Below are positions 1-11,400 of a stretch of 64,000 bases of DNA, in pieces. Origin of the DNA: Histomonas meleagridis (lineage: Eukaryota > Parabasalia > Tritrichomonadida > Dientamoebidae). The position numbers and the translations under genes were made by a program. The stretch covers positions 124,001 to 188,000 of the forward strand of contig WSYJ01000158.1 in the NCBI GenBank assembly GCA_020186115.1. Direction: 5' to 3'. The notes beneath the pieces were generated by a model that did not search any database, was not told the origin of the DNA, and saw only the letters and a program-made list of their open reading frames with translations. Each line of letters opens with the position of its first letter. Position 1 is the stretch's first letter.

Positions 1-396
1 TTTGTTGTTAAAAGTATTTTTATTATAAATATTTTTTTTTAAATTAAAGTGATGAACATATCAGGTAATGCATTTTTAAATTGTAACCAGGAAAATATCT
101 GAGAAGGGTGAAATTTTGAGATCTTTCTTTGTGTTTCCCATAAATTTGCTGTTGAACAAAAACAAGAAGCCGTTTTATCTTATTCAAAGACCATTGTCAC
201 TTTTATTTCAAACCATTGGAATTTCTCTCTTTCATATCATATGATGAAATTTAGCGGTATTCTAGAACACTTTTCAAATTTGAATACTTAATTAACATGT
301 TGATTGCTAATTGCAATTCAATTTATCAAAAAAAGTTGGTCGTTCGAATTAATTCAATTTTGAATATGAAAACCGTTGTTCTCACCATATTGTTTT
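1..396. other. Intergenic region upstream of ankyrin locus 1
   Basis: I see no gene here. The only notable sequence is AACCGTT at 371-377, about 20 bases before the first ATG of the next gene. The same kind of Myb-like site precedes many genes in the window. The left edge may hold the end of a neighbouring gene's untranslated region, but nothing supports a coding sequence. Confidence 0.5.
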
Positions 397-1771
397 ATGT
401 CGAAACAAGGGATTACAAATCAAGAAAATTCTTTAAATAAGGTAAGCAAATCTAATTACATGGAATTACTAACTTCACTTGACAAAATCATATTTAATTT
501 AACTGAAGAAAATATTGAAACTTCAATTCAACAAACAATGAAATTATTCGATTTAACTTTCCCATATTCATTTAATACCGTTATATGCAATTTAGTTTTT
601 TCTTCATTTTGTTCTCAAAAATCTTTATTTGATAAATATTTGAATTATTTACTCCAACTTCAAAAGAGAGAAGGAGAAATTGACAAAAACATCAAAATCA
701 TTGATATTTTCGTTAAATGTATCATTAAAAATAAAACACAAGAATCATATTATTTAATTGAGAAAATGATTGAACAAAATTTAATTGATGCAAAGCATTA
801 CTAAAAATATTAAATCGAAATATTTTGCACATTATAAAACAGAAAAAGAATTCAATGATATATTCACTGGCTTTGGTTTTAAAAATCCATTTGAGAATAA
901 ATTTTTAGGTAATTATAAAGAAATCTCAAAAAACAATTTCGAGCTTCATAAGAAATATGTTAAAGAAGGAGTTAATTCAAATGAAATTGCGAAAATAATT
1001 CGGAATGATGATATTGAAAAACTTCAAGAAATATCATCGCATGTTAATTTTGATTTTAATCAAACGATTGCACCATCAATATATGAAAGATGTGACTTTA
1101 TTAATAAAGAAAATGTTTCATTAATTGATTATGCAGCATTTTTTGGATCAGTTAAATGTTTTAAATATTTACTTATGAATGACGCTAGATTATTTTTCAC
1201 AGGTAAATATGCAGTTGCAGGTGGAAATGAAGAAATCATTCATTTATGTGAACTAAATCATTCATCATTTGAAGGTGCATATGAAACAGCAATTAAGTTT
1301 CATCATAATGATATCTTTAAATATATTTATGATAATAAATTAGAAAAATTGGATGAAACCAATCAGCAAAGTTCTGATGGTAATTCTTGTAAATCGCCAT
1401 TTGGTAGTTTTTCTTTTTTTGGAAATAGATTTCAAAATCAAACAAATTTTGGAAGCTTTGGAATATCTTCTATGTATAGCAGATTTAAATCTGAAACTCC
1501 AACAACGAATATAAATGATTTGAGATATTTTTGTGTTGATAGTAGTAATTTTGAAATTTTATCATATTTAGAAGAAAAAGAAGTGAAAATTAATGATTCT
1601 ATTATTAATGAATCTGCTAAAAATGGTAATTTGTATCTTGTTAAACATTTTCTTATAAATAATCAAATTCCAAAAAATATTTTGGAGTTTGCTATTGGAT
1701 ATGGAAATGTTGAACTTATTATATATCTTTTAGAACAAGAAGGAATTGATATTAATGCAACAGATGTTTAA
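397..1771 (+). pseudogene. DUF3447/ankyrin protein, N-terminal part, frameshifted (locus 1)
   Basis: This is the N-terminal region of a trichomonad DUF3447 ankyrin protein. The start is the ATG at 397, 20 bases after an AACCGTT site; paralogues in the window begin similarly with a short polar leader. The first frame (397-804) has the alpha-helical leader with IIFNLTEENIE. The second frame (from about 800) carries IRNDDIEKLQEI, SLIDYAAFFGSVKCFKYLL and GKYAVAGGNEEIIHLCE, the DUF3447 signature, and one ankyrin unit ending in GIDINATD. The two frames overlap around 785-804. Paralogues read straight through this point, so a small indel has split the gene. An FG/GF-rich insert lies at about 1355-1510. 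The reading frame ends at 1769-1771, just inside the first spacer. The gene is probably broken, unless the indel is an assembly error. Confidence 0.75.
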
Positions 1772-2105
1772 TTATGTTGTTTAAATTTTAAATATTTGAT
1801 TTGATATTTTGAAACAATATTTGGAACTTATTTGAATTATTTAATACAGCACTTATGTTTGCATCTAAAAATGGTTACACAGAATTGGTTGAATTGCTTT
1901 TAAAAAAAGGAGCAAATTGTAATGAAGAAAATCTTCATTTTAATGATTTAAAATAATTTACTTTAAATGCTTGAAATTCGTTATCATAAAATAAAACTTA
2001 TATGCATAATTTGAAACAGCACTTCATTTGGCAGTTGAACATAATAGAATTGAAATCGTTAAAATTCTTTTAGCTCAAAAAGGCATTGATATTAACCCAA
2101 TAAAT

Positions 2106-2305
2106 GTTTATTTTTTTGATTTTATATTAATTTTAACAATTTGTTATATGTTTTAATGTTTTGGAATTAATTTTAATGATTTGAAATTTGTTATAAAAAT
2201 TTGGAATTTGTTTCAAATTTTTAAAATTTGTTATAATAATTTTATGTTTATTACAAAAATTTGAAATTAATTTATATGATTTGGTATTTTATACACACAT
2301 TTAAA
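2106..2305 (+). repeat. 20-bp periodic AT-rich spacer, 10 units
   Basis: Exactly 200 bases between two ankyrin modules, made of ten degenerate 20-base units resembling ATTTATTTTAATAATTTGAT. The phase is kept throughout, with substitutions but no visible indels. Confidence 0.75.
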
Positions 2306-2395
2306 ACACCGCTTCATTTGGTAGTTCAACACAACAATATTAAAATGGTTAAATTACTATTAAAATATCCTGAAATCAATATTAATGCATCAAAT

Positions 2396-2895
2396 GTTTG
2401 TTTTTATTGTTTACTATTCATATTACATATTTAATGTTGTTATTTAAAATTTGATATATATTTTTATAATTTGAATTTTTTTCAAATGTTTTTGGGTTTT
2501 TCTAATCAAATTAATGTTTATTTTGACAATTTGATATTTACTTTTATAATTTGAAATTTACTTTTATAATTTGATATTTACATTTATAATTTGACGTTGG
2601 TTTGACCAATTTTATATTTAATTTAATCTCTTCCGATTTATTTTTATAATTTAATGTTTATTTTGCAAATTTACTGTTTATTTTAAAGATTTGAGATTTA
2701 TTTTGAATATTTGATATTTGTTTCACCAATTTGAAATATATTCAAATAATTTTATGTTTGTTTTTATAATTCATGATTTATTTGAATGTTTTTGTATTTG
2801 TTTTAATAATTTAAAGTTTGTTTGGATGATTTTATGTTTGTTTTATTGATTTTATATCCATTTTGATCATTTGGAATTTGTTTTCTTAATTTGAA
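2396..2895 (+). repeat. 20-bp periodic AT-rich spacer, 25 units
   Basis: Exactly 500 bases between ankyrin modules. Successive 20-base units share a pattern of TTGATATTTA followed by TTTTTATAAT, differing mostly by substitutions. The clearest stretch is 2531-2600. Stops occur in the frame of the flanking modules. Confidence 0.8.
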
Positions 2896-2985
2896 ACACC
2901 ACTACATTTAGCAGTTAAGAACAATAATATAGAAATAGTCAAATTACTTTTAGAGCATGAAGAAATTAATATTAATGCAAAAACA

Positions 2986-3527
2986 ATTTCTATATTTAAT
3001 TTTTATATATATTCCAATAATTTAAAAATTTGTTTTAATATAATATTGTTTGTATTAATAACTTAAAATTTATTTTATTAGTTTGGAATTAATTTTAATA
3101 GTTTTGGGATTATTTTAATAGTTTGTAATTCGTTTTAAAAATTTAAGATTTATTTGTATAATTTCCAATTTATTCCAATAATTTGAAATATATTTTGAAT
3201 ATTTTATATTTGCTTAGACAATTTGGCATTTATTTGATTAATTTTATGTTTATTTTCAAGATTTGGTATATATTTTAATGATTTCAAATTTTTTTCATGA
3301 ATTTGATGTTAATTTTTATAATTTTGGATTTCTTTTGTTAATTTGTAATTTATTTAATATTTTTAAAGTTTGTTTTCACTATTTTATATATGTTTTATGT
3401 ATTTAGAATATGTTTTTATAATTTTCAATTTATTTTAAGTATTTATAGTTTGCTTAAATAATTTTATATTTATTAAACAAGTTTGAAATTTATTCGAATG
3501 ATTTGGAGTTTATTTAATATATTTAAA
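2986..3527 (+). repeat. 20-bp periodic AT-rich spacer, about 27 units
   Basis: A 542-base spacer. From about 3061 to 3520 the units follow each other in strict 20-base register, with the pattern TTTGGAATTTATTTTAATAA and many substitutions. It separates two ankyrin modules, as the other spacers do. Confidence 0.8.
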
Positions 3528-3618
3528 ACACCTCTTCACATTGCAGTTAAAAAATAATAACATTGAAATCGTGAAATTACTTTTAGCACAAAACAATATT
3601 AATATTAATGCAATGAAT

Positions 3619-3901
3619 TTTTATTTTACTAGTTTGATATTTATTTAAAACATAATTTAAAATTTCTTTAAACAATTGGAAATTTATATTAATATTTTCA
3701 TGTTTAACATAATGATTTAGATTTTATTTGCATATTTTAAAATTTGTATTCATAATTTTTTGTTTATATTTATGATTTGAAAATTGTTTTAACAATTTAA
3801 AGTTTGCTTTAGTGATTTGAAATTTATTATTTGAATTTTATATTTCTTTACCATATTTGGAAATTATTTTCATTATTTGGGAATTATTTTATTAATTTCA
3901 A
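3619..3901 (+). repeat. 20-bp periodic AT-rich spacer, 14 units plus 3 bases
   Basis: A 283-base spacer of degenerate 20-base units between ankyrin modules five and six. The length is 14 x 20 plus 3, and the same extra 3 bases recur in other spacers of 63 and 83 bases. Confidence 0.7.
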
Positions 3902-3991
3902 TCACCATTTCATTTAGCAGTTAAATATGATAACATAGAAATTGCCAAATTACTTTTAGAACATGAAGGAATTGATGTTAACGAAAAAGGT

Positions 3992-4330
3992 ATTTCTTTT
4001 AAATATTTGACATTCATTTTAATAATTTTATGTTTATTCCAATGATTTGGTATTTATTTTCAGTGTTTAGAATTCATTTTATTCATTTAAAGTTTGATTG
4101 AATGTTTTGGAATTTGTTTAAATGATATGATAATTTTTTTATGAACTTAATGTTTACTAAATTTATCTGGAATTTATTCTAATAATTTGACATCTATTTT
4201 GTTAATTTTATATTCATTATAATAATTTAAAATTAATTATTTGTTTTAAACTTTATTTTCAAAATTTTATATTTCTTTTAATTGTTTTATATTTCTTCTA
4301 ATGATTTGGTATTTATTTGAATAATTCCAA
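3992..4330 (+). repeat. 20-bp periodic AT-rich spacer, about 17 units
   Basis: A 339-base spacer, one base short of 17 x 20. The 20-base register is clear from about 4030 to 4220 and then slips slightly near the A/T-rich end. Confidence 0.65.
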
Positions 4331-5310
4331 ACTCCATTACATATTGCAGTTAGGAATGATAATTTAGAAATGGTTAAATTACTTCTTGAACAAGAAGGAA
4401 TTGATGTTAATGCAAAAACTATTTACTTTATCTATATCATATTTATTTTAATAATATGATGTTTATTTATGTAAATTTATATTAATTTTTCATACTTAAT
4501 ATTTATTATAATAATTTAATAAAAACATTTATTTCAATAATTTAGAATAATTTAACTTAAAAACTTAAAACAGCATTTTATATAGCAGCTAGAAATAATA
4601 ATATAGAGATATTGAAATTACTTTTGGAACAAAAAGATATTGATATAAATGCAGATTATTTTTATTTTGATAATTTAAACTTTATTTGAATAACTTGGCG
4701 TTAATTTTGATTATTTTATACCCCATTAATGATCGCATTTTTATTTGGTTACACAGAAGTTGTAAATTTACTTCTTGAACAAGAAGGAATTGATGTTAAT
4801 GCTAAAAATATTTTTATGTTTTATTTAATATTTGTTTTAATTACTTAAAATTTCAAAATAATATTTGGAATTTATTGAAATTTTTTCAAACAATACTTAT
4901 TATAGCATCTAAAAAAGGGAAAAATCAAATTGTTGAATTACTTCTTAAAAAAGAAGGAATCGATATCAATGTTAAAGATATTTCCTTATTTTGTTTTATG
5001 TTTATTTTAGTATTTTAAAATTTCAAAGTGTTATTTGGAAATTATTTTAAATATTTCGAACAGCACTCATTTGTGCAGCTGCATATAATCGCATAGAAAT
5101 AGCCAAATTACTTCTTGAACAAGAAGGAATTGATATTGATGCTAAATGTGCTGTTAATTGTTCATATTAAAAATTTATTATTATAAAATAAAATATCAAA
5201 ATAATATTTGGAAATTATTTAAAATAAATTGGAATGCACTTATATATGCTACTAAAAAAGGTCACATGGAAATTGCCAATTTAATTCATGATAAATGTGA
5301 AGCAATTTAA

Positions 5311-6010
5311 AAAAAGTGATTCCACACTTTAATAAACAAAAAAGCAATAATTTTTATTTTTCATTCATAAAAATTAATAATGTTTATGATGACCTGTTTA
5401 TTGTTCTGATTCGTAAAAAGATAGAAGAAAAAGGTTTTTAAAAATATACAATTAATTGTTGATTATGGTTCATAAGCGAATTGATTCCAGACTTCATTTA
5501 CTTTAGTGTTTAAACTATGATTAATGAAAACCCAATCATTATTTTAAAAAAAATAGGTAATTAATATTTAATTAAGAAGATTAATTTAAATATTTAATAC
5601 CAAAAAATGAATAAATTTTTTGGTAAAAGCCAGTTGTTATTTTTATGAATTGTATAAAAAACGATCGTTATGACATTTTTTCTATATTTTATGTAATCGG
5701 TTTTGAATCCTTTCTTGCATCATTTTTATGCGACTTGAGGTTTCCTGGTTTCACTGATTTTGTACATTCATTTGTAATAAATTATGAAATAATGAATCAC
5801 CAATGTAAAGTTCCAGAAACGTGACTACACTTTTAATTAAATGCTAAAGTTATCATTGCATAATTTATTTTATAATACACATAATATTATTGTAATCATT
5901 AACATTTTAAATTGATGGAAATCCATTGAGAGTTATATTTTTTCACTAAGAGATTACGTTTAAAAATTTGGTCGCATGTTTACGGCGGGGAAGCCGTTTA
6001 CCGCAATAAA
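5311..6010. other. Intergenic region with promoter of the Uso1-like gene
   Basis: No gene seen. A palindromic AACGATCGTTA lies near 5650. Just before the next ATG (6011), AAGCCGTTTACCG at 5991-6003 is a good candidate Myb-like promoter element. Confidence 0.45.
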
Positions 6011-8461
6011 ATGAATTTCTTCAAATTTCTTGCACCTGAAGCAGAAGAAACAGATGAAGAATTTGTTGAACACAAAGTCAATGATTTAATAAATGGCATA
6101 AACGAAAAAGATACAATTATTGATTTATTACAATTTGCAAAAACTTATTCGAATTTAATTGGTTCTAACGCATGTCCAACGCTTATTCACAATCTAGATA
6201 AATACATTAAAGATGATAATGTTGTTTCTAACATTTTATTAATTTTGTCTAATTTGATTCAAGAAGAATCACCAACTTCTGTGACTAATTCTTTAAATAT
6301 TCTTGATTCTGAAGGATCTCTTAGCATTATTTCTACATGTCTTAAATCACAAAAGTCTTCAATTCGAGGACAAGCTCTTTCAATAATATCACGTTTAGTT
6401 AAACTTCAAATATCAAACATACAAAAATCATTTCTAGAAGACAATGATTTTAAGTCAAACTTATTATCTCTTGAAGAAGATTCATCTGAAATGATAAAAT
6501 CAAATTTTCTTTATTTAATTCCAGATTTTGTTAAAGACAATGAAACCGTTCAACAAATTTTCTCCTTTAATCTTATGGATTCACTTATTCGTGAAGTTCA
6601 ATCTGATCCATCCAAAATCATTCCTGTCATTTATTCACTTCTCCAAGATAACTTAATCACGCAAAAGATGTTTGTTGAGATGGGGCATCTTTCTATCTTT
6701 CTTCCATCGATTAAATTAAAAGATGATAAATCCATTCAATTACTTTCTATGCTTTTTTCATCGAATGATTCTTCGTCATTTCGGAAATTTTTGATTTCTT
6801 CGGGTTTATTTCAACCAGTCTTAGAGTATTCAACAGAACCTAATGAAAAACGATCTGATTTTCTTCGACTTTTAGGACTTTTCATCAAAGGAAATCCAGA
6901 ATTATGTTCGAAGCTAACAGAACAAAATGATTCCTTGGAAAAGATTTTAAACATTTCGATATTTTCTACTGATGAAAATGAACGTAAATCAGCTTTTTTT
7001 TGCATTGAATCATATCTCTTTAAATCATTAACAACATCGAATTCACTTTCGAACATAATATGTAAGAACAATGGAAACAAAACTTCATCATTATTAGGAA
7101 CATTTAATGAACATATCAATGAAGTTATTTCATTATTAAATATTTCATGTAGTTGTATATTAGCGAATCATGAAACGATTTTAATATTTTTCGGTCCTAA
7201 TTTACCAAACACAACAAAATGTTTTTTAACGTATGTAATCGATATTGTTTTAAATGTTAATGATATTAATTCGAATATTTTAATCAATGCGTTTCAATTT
7301 ATTTGTGGCACAATTTGGGAATCGACTTCAGCTACAACGCATTTTATTAAAACTTTATCGAATACTAAAATGAAAGATTCACAAACAGGTATAGTATTTA
7401 TATTAAAACTTTGTTCTACTGATTCACCACCATTAACACGAAAAATCGCTTCTTTATTACTTTTAGAATGTTTGTTATTTAAAGATTTGAATGAACCTTC
7501 TTTTAATGAATTAATAACAGCACTTAAAACAGGTCAAATAAAATTTGCACATTTAATATCAATTGTAAATGAATATTTAATTGATTTAAATAATTGTGAA
7601 CAAATTCTTTGGAAAGAATTTGCTCATGAATTAATACATTTAATAAAAAAGAATACTGATATCCTTTTAATTAATGAAGTTATACATAGTGATTCAGTAC
7701 AAATTGCTTCGTTAAAAAATACTATTGATAAGTTAACTAAAGAAAATATTGAGCTTACAACAGAAAAAGAAAAATTATTAAAAGAAACTGAATCACATTA
7801 CCAAGAAATAGAACGATTACAAAAAGAAAACGAAGATATTACTTCTGCTATTGAAATATTAGAAAATGCTTTAGCACGACAAGAAAATAATGATGAAAAA
7901 GTTAAGACTAATAAAGATTATGAAGAATTATTAAATATGTTTAATGAAAATGATACTGAACTTCGAAAACAAATACAAATTCTTCAAGAAGAAAATCAAA
8001 TTTTATCCGAAAAAGATAATAAAACAGAATTAATACAAGAAATTAATCAAATGAAAAAGAAAATTGATGAATTACAAAACGAAGATATTAAAATTCTTCA
8101 AGAAGAATTAAATAATCAAATTGAAATCCAAGAAGATTTAAATAATCAATTACAATTAACGCAAAAAATATCAGAAGAAAAACAAAGTAATCTTGAAAAA
8201 ACTGAAAATGAATTAGTTGAAGCTTATAATACACTTGATGAATTAAACGAAGAACTTCGAAAGAAAAAAGATAAAATTAAAGAACTCAAAAAATATTTAA
8301 ATGAAAATTCACAAAATGTAAATGATGAAAATGAAATTAAAGAATTACGTAATGAATATAATAATCAATTACATTTAATGGAAAAACTTAATCAACAATT
8401 ATTAGAAACACAAAAAATTTCGGATGAAAATAAAAAGAATTTACAAAAAACTGAAGATTAA
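6011..8461 (+). CDS. Uso1/p115-like vesicle-tethering golgin, N-terminal head and first coiled coil
   Basis: A protein of Golgi vesicle tethering. Residues 1 to about 560 form a helical armadillo-like head whose opening (VNDLINGINEK, then LLQFAKTYSNLIGSNACPTL) resembles the p115/Uso1 head. From about residue 570 it becomes a continuous E/K/Q/N-rich coiled coil. The start is the only sensible ATG, 8 bases after a GCCGTTTACC element. The frame stops at TAA 8459-8461, but the same frame stays open and coiled-coil straight after it for another 1192 codons. The stop stands where the preceding repeat has a Glu codon (GAA), so a single G-to-T change would explain it. The head assignment rests on resemblance by eye and is moderately sure; the coiled coil is certain. 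Confidence 0.7.
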   Translation: MNFFKFLAPEAEETDEEFVEHKVNDLINGINEKDTIIDLLQFAKTYSNLIGSNACPTLIHNLDKYIKDDNVVSNILLILSNLIQEESPTSVTNSLNILDSEGSLSIISTCLKSQKSSIRGQALSIISRLVKLQISNIQKSFLEDNDFKSNLLSLEEDSSEMIKSNFLYLIPDFVKDNETVQQIFSFNLMDSLIREVQSDPSKIIPVIYSLLQDNLITQKMFVEMGHLSIFLPSIKLKDDKSIQLLSMLFSSNDSSSFRKFLISSGLFQPVLEYSTEPNEKRSDFLRLLGLFIKGNPELCSKLTEQNDSLEKILNISIFSTDENERKSAFFCIESYLFKSLTTSNSLSNIICKNNGNKTSSLLGTFNEHINEVISLLNISCSCILANHETILIFFGPNLPNTTKCFLTYVIDIVLNVNDINSNILINAFQFICGTIWESTSATTHFIKTLSNTKMKDSQTGIVFILKLCSTDSPPLTRKIASLLLLECLLFKDLNEPSFNELITALKTGQIKFAHLISIVNEYLIDLNNCEQILWKEFAHELIHLIKKNTDILLINEVIHSDSVQIASLKNTIDKLTKENIELTTEKEKLLKETESHYQEIERLQKENEDITSAIEILENALARQENNDEKVKTNKDYEELLNMFNENDTELRKQIQILQEENQILSEKDNKTELIQEINQMKKKIDELQNEDIKILQEELNNQIEIQEDLNNQLQLTQKISEEKQSNLEKTENELVEAYNTLDELNEELRKKKDKIKELKKYLNENSQNVNDENEIKELRNEYNNQLHLMEKLNQQLLETQKISDENKKNLQKTED

Positions 8462-11400
8462 TTAGTTGAAGCTTATAATACTATTGAAGATATCAAACAA
8501 AAACTACAGAAGAAGAAAGAAAAAATTAAAAACTTAAAAAATATTAATAATAATAATAATAATAATAATAACGAAGAACAAAAAATGATTAAAACTTTAC
8601 AAAATAAAATAAAACAACTTCAAAATGACATTGAAAAACAAATTTCGCAAATTAATTTGTTAAAAAATCAAATTGATGAAAAAGAAACAGAAATTAAACA
8701 AATAAAATTAACAAGCGAAAGCGAAATTACAAATTTAAAAAATGAAATTCAAAAACTTCATACATTAAATAAAGAAAAAGAACAAATAATTGAAACACTT
8801 ACAACGAAAATAAATAATATTCAACAAGAAAAAGAGCAAAAAATTAATGAACAAAATTCAATTATTAATTCATTAAATGATAATATAAAAGAATTAGAAA
8901 AAAATAATAACTTAACAAAAGAATTACAAGAAAAAGAACTTTTGGAATTCGAATCAAAAAATAAAAAATTAAATTTGCAAATTAATGAGTTAAAAGAACA
9001 AATTAATTTAATTGCAAATAATCAACAAATCGAATCATCGAAAAAGATATCAGATTTAATCGATAAAAATAATGAACTTTCAAACAAAATACAAAAATTC
9101 GAAAAGCAAATCGAAGAATTAAATGATCAAAAAAGTAAAATACAAAATCTTCTTAATAATAAATATAATGAATTCGATAAACTTCAAATAGAAATTAAAG
9201 AATCGAATGAAAAAGTTGAAAAACTTTCAAATCTAAATGAAAATCAAAACCAAAAAATTAAAGAAAATAATAAACAAATCGAAAGACTAAATAACAAAAT
9301 CGAAGCATTAGAAAATGAACAAAAACTTAATAATAGTTCGAATAATAATAAAATTCAAGAATTAAATGAACAAATTAATATAAAAACTAAAGAAATAAAT
9401 AAATTTAAAGAAGATATTCAAAAAATTAAAGAAGAAAATCAGAATAAAGAACAACAAATTACAAATTATAAACAAAAAATTGAAGAAAAAGAAAAAGATT
9501 TAATAAAATTAGAAAAAAAGAAGCAAAAAATTATAAAATTTAAACAACTAATTGAAGAAAATAATAAGAAAATCGACGAAAAAGAAAAAGAAATTCAAGT
9601 TTTAAATGAAAAGTTATTAAAGTTAGAAAAAACATTAAAAGAATCAAATGAAAAACAAAATTTAGAAATTAATAATTCGAATAATGAAATAAGTAAATTA
9701 ATGAAACAAAACAATGAAATTCAACAGAAAAACAAAACGCAAAAAGAAGAAATTAATGAGCTCAAAAGTAAAATTAAAGTTTTAGAAGAAATTGAAGAAA
9801 AGCAAAAAAATGAAATTAAAAAATTAAAAGATTCAATTGATGAAATAAATGTACAAAATCAGAACTTAATCAATAAAAAAGAAGAACAAATTAAAGAATT
9901 ACAATGCGAAATTAAAGATTTAATTGAACAAATAAAAAATGATTCTGATTCTAAAAAGGAAATTATAAAAATATCTGAAACATATGAAAAAAATATTGCG
10001 CAACTTGAAAAGCAAAATGAAGAAAATGAAAACAAAATTAAAATAATTTTAGAGCAAAATCAAAAAGAAATTCAAAAAATACAAAATGAAAACGAAAATA
10101 AAATTAAAATAATTTTAGAGCAAAATCAAAAAGAAATTACGAAAATTCAAAAAGAAAAAGAAGCTGAAATAAGAAAAATACAAAATGAAAACCAAACAGA
10201 AATAGATAAATTGAAAAAAGACAAAGAAACAGAAATCGAAAAAATAAAAAATGAAAATGAAAACAAAATCAAATCAATTTTAGAACAGAATCAAAACGAA
10301 ATTATTAAATTTCAACAAGAAAAAGAAATAGAAATCAAAAAACTTCAACAAGAAAATCATAAAGAAATCAATAAACTACAAAAAGATAAGGAAATTGAAA
10401 TTAAGAAATTACAAAGTGAAAATGAAAGTAAAATTAAATCAATTAAAGAGCAAAGTCAAAAAGAAATTAATAAACTTCAACAAGAAAAAGAAACAGAAAT
10501 AATAAAAATACAAAGTGAAAATGAAAGTAAAATTAAATCAATTAAAGAGCAAAGTCAAAAAGAAATTAATAAACTTCAACAAGAAAAAGAAACAGAAATA
10601 ATAAAAATACAAAGTGAAAATGAAAACAAAATTAAATCAATTAAAGAGCAAAGTCAAAAAGAAATTAATAAACTTCAACAAGAAAAAGAAACAGAAATAA
10701 TAAAAATACAAAATGAAAATGAAAACAAAATTAAGTCAATTTTAGAACAGAATCAAAAAGAAATTAATAAACTTCAACAAGAAAAAGAAACAGAAATTAA
10801 CAAAATGCAAAATGAAAAAGTTTATTATACAAATGAAATAGAGAAATTACAAAACAATAACAAAACAAAACTTGATAAACTTCAAAATGAATTAAATTTA
10901 AAAGTCGAAAATGTTGGCCAAATAATTAATGAAAAAGAAGAAGAAATCAAAAGACTCGAAGAATTACTCAACAAACAGAAAACAGAATCGCAAAATGAAA
11001 TCAAAGAAATGACTCAAAAATTCGAAAACAACATAATCAAACTTGAAAAAGAAAAAGAAAACAAAATTCAAACAATTGAAAAAGAAAAAGAAGAAGAAGT
11101 TAATAATAATCAAATTCAAATTTCAAATCTTAAAAAGTTATTATCCGAAAAAGATAAAACAGAGGAACAATTAAACAAGAAAATCATCAAAGAAGGAAAA
11201 ATAATTTTATCATTGAAGAAACAAATCGAAAGTTATGATAAAGCAGAAAAAGAACAAATTTCTGATGAAAACGAAATCACGAAATTCCAAAATCAAATTA
11301 AAGAAAATGAAACCAAAATAAATCAACAACAAAAATTGATTAATGTACTAAAAAAAGAAAACAAGAAACAAAACATTGAAATCATTGAACTCCGTAAATG

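Larger units (their letters stand above)
1766..5310 (+). other. Twelve ankyrin modules separated by AT-rich spacers (locus 1)
   Basis: Ankyrin units of about 30 codons start at 1846, 2016, 2306, 2896, 3528, 3902, 4331, 4569, 4720, 4890, 5060 and 5233. Each begins with a Thr-Ala-Leu or Thr-Pro-Leu-His type codon run and ends at an NAKD-like codon run; the last ends at a TAA at 5308-5310. Eleven of the twelve are free of stops and frameshifts. The fifth has one extra A in an A-run near 3548. Spacers between them, counted from the end of the Asp/Asn codon to the start of the Thr codon, measure 80, 83, 200, 500, 542, 283, 339, 148, 60, 80, 80 and 83 bases and contain stops. The modules continue the DUF3447 gene upstream. 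No UBR box follows. How the spacers are handled in the RNA is unknown. Confidence 0.75.

Noticed and set aside
2106-4330. CRISPR array or transposon terminal repeats in the 20-bp arrays
   Set aside because: The units are contiguous without spacers of unique sequence, very AT-rich and degenerate, and lie inside a eukaryotic gene.
1766-5232. Spacers as canonical GT-AG spliceosomal introns
   Set aside because: 5' ends are GTT or ATT and 3' ends lack a shared AG; the trichomonad GTATGT and ACTAAC..AG motifs are absent. Removal by some other route is still possible.
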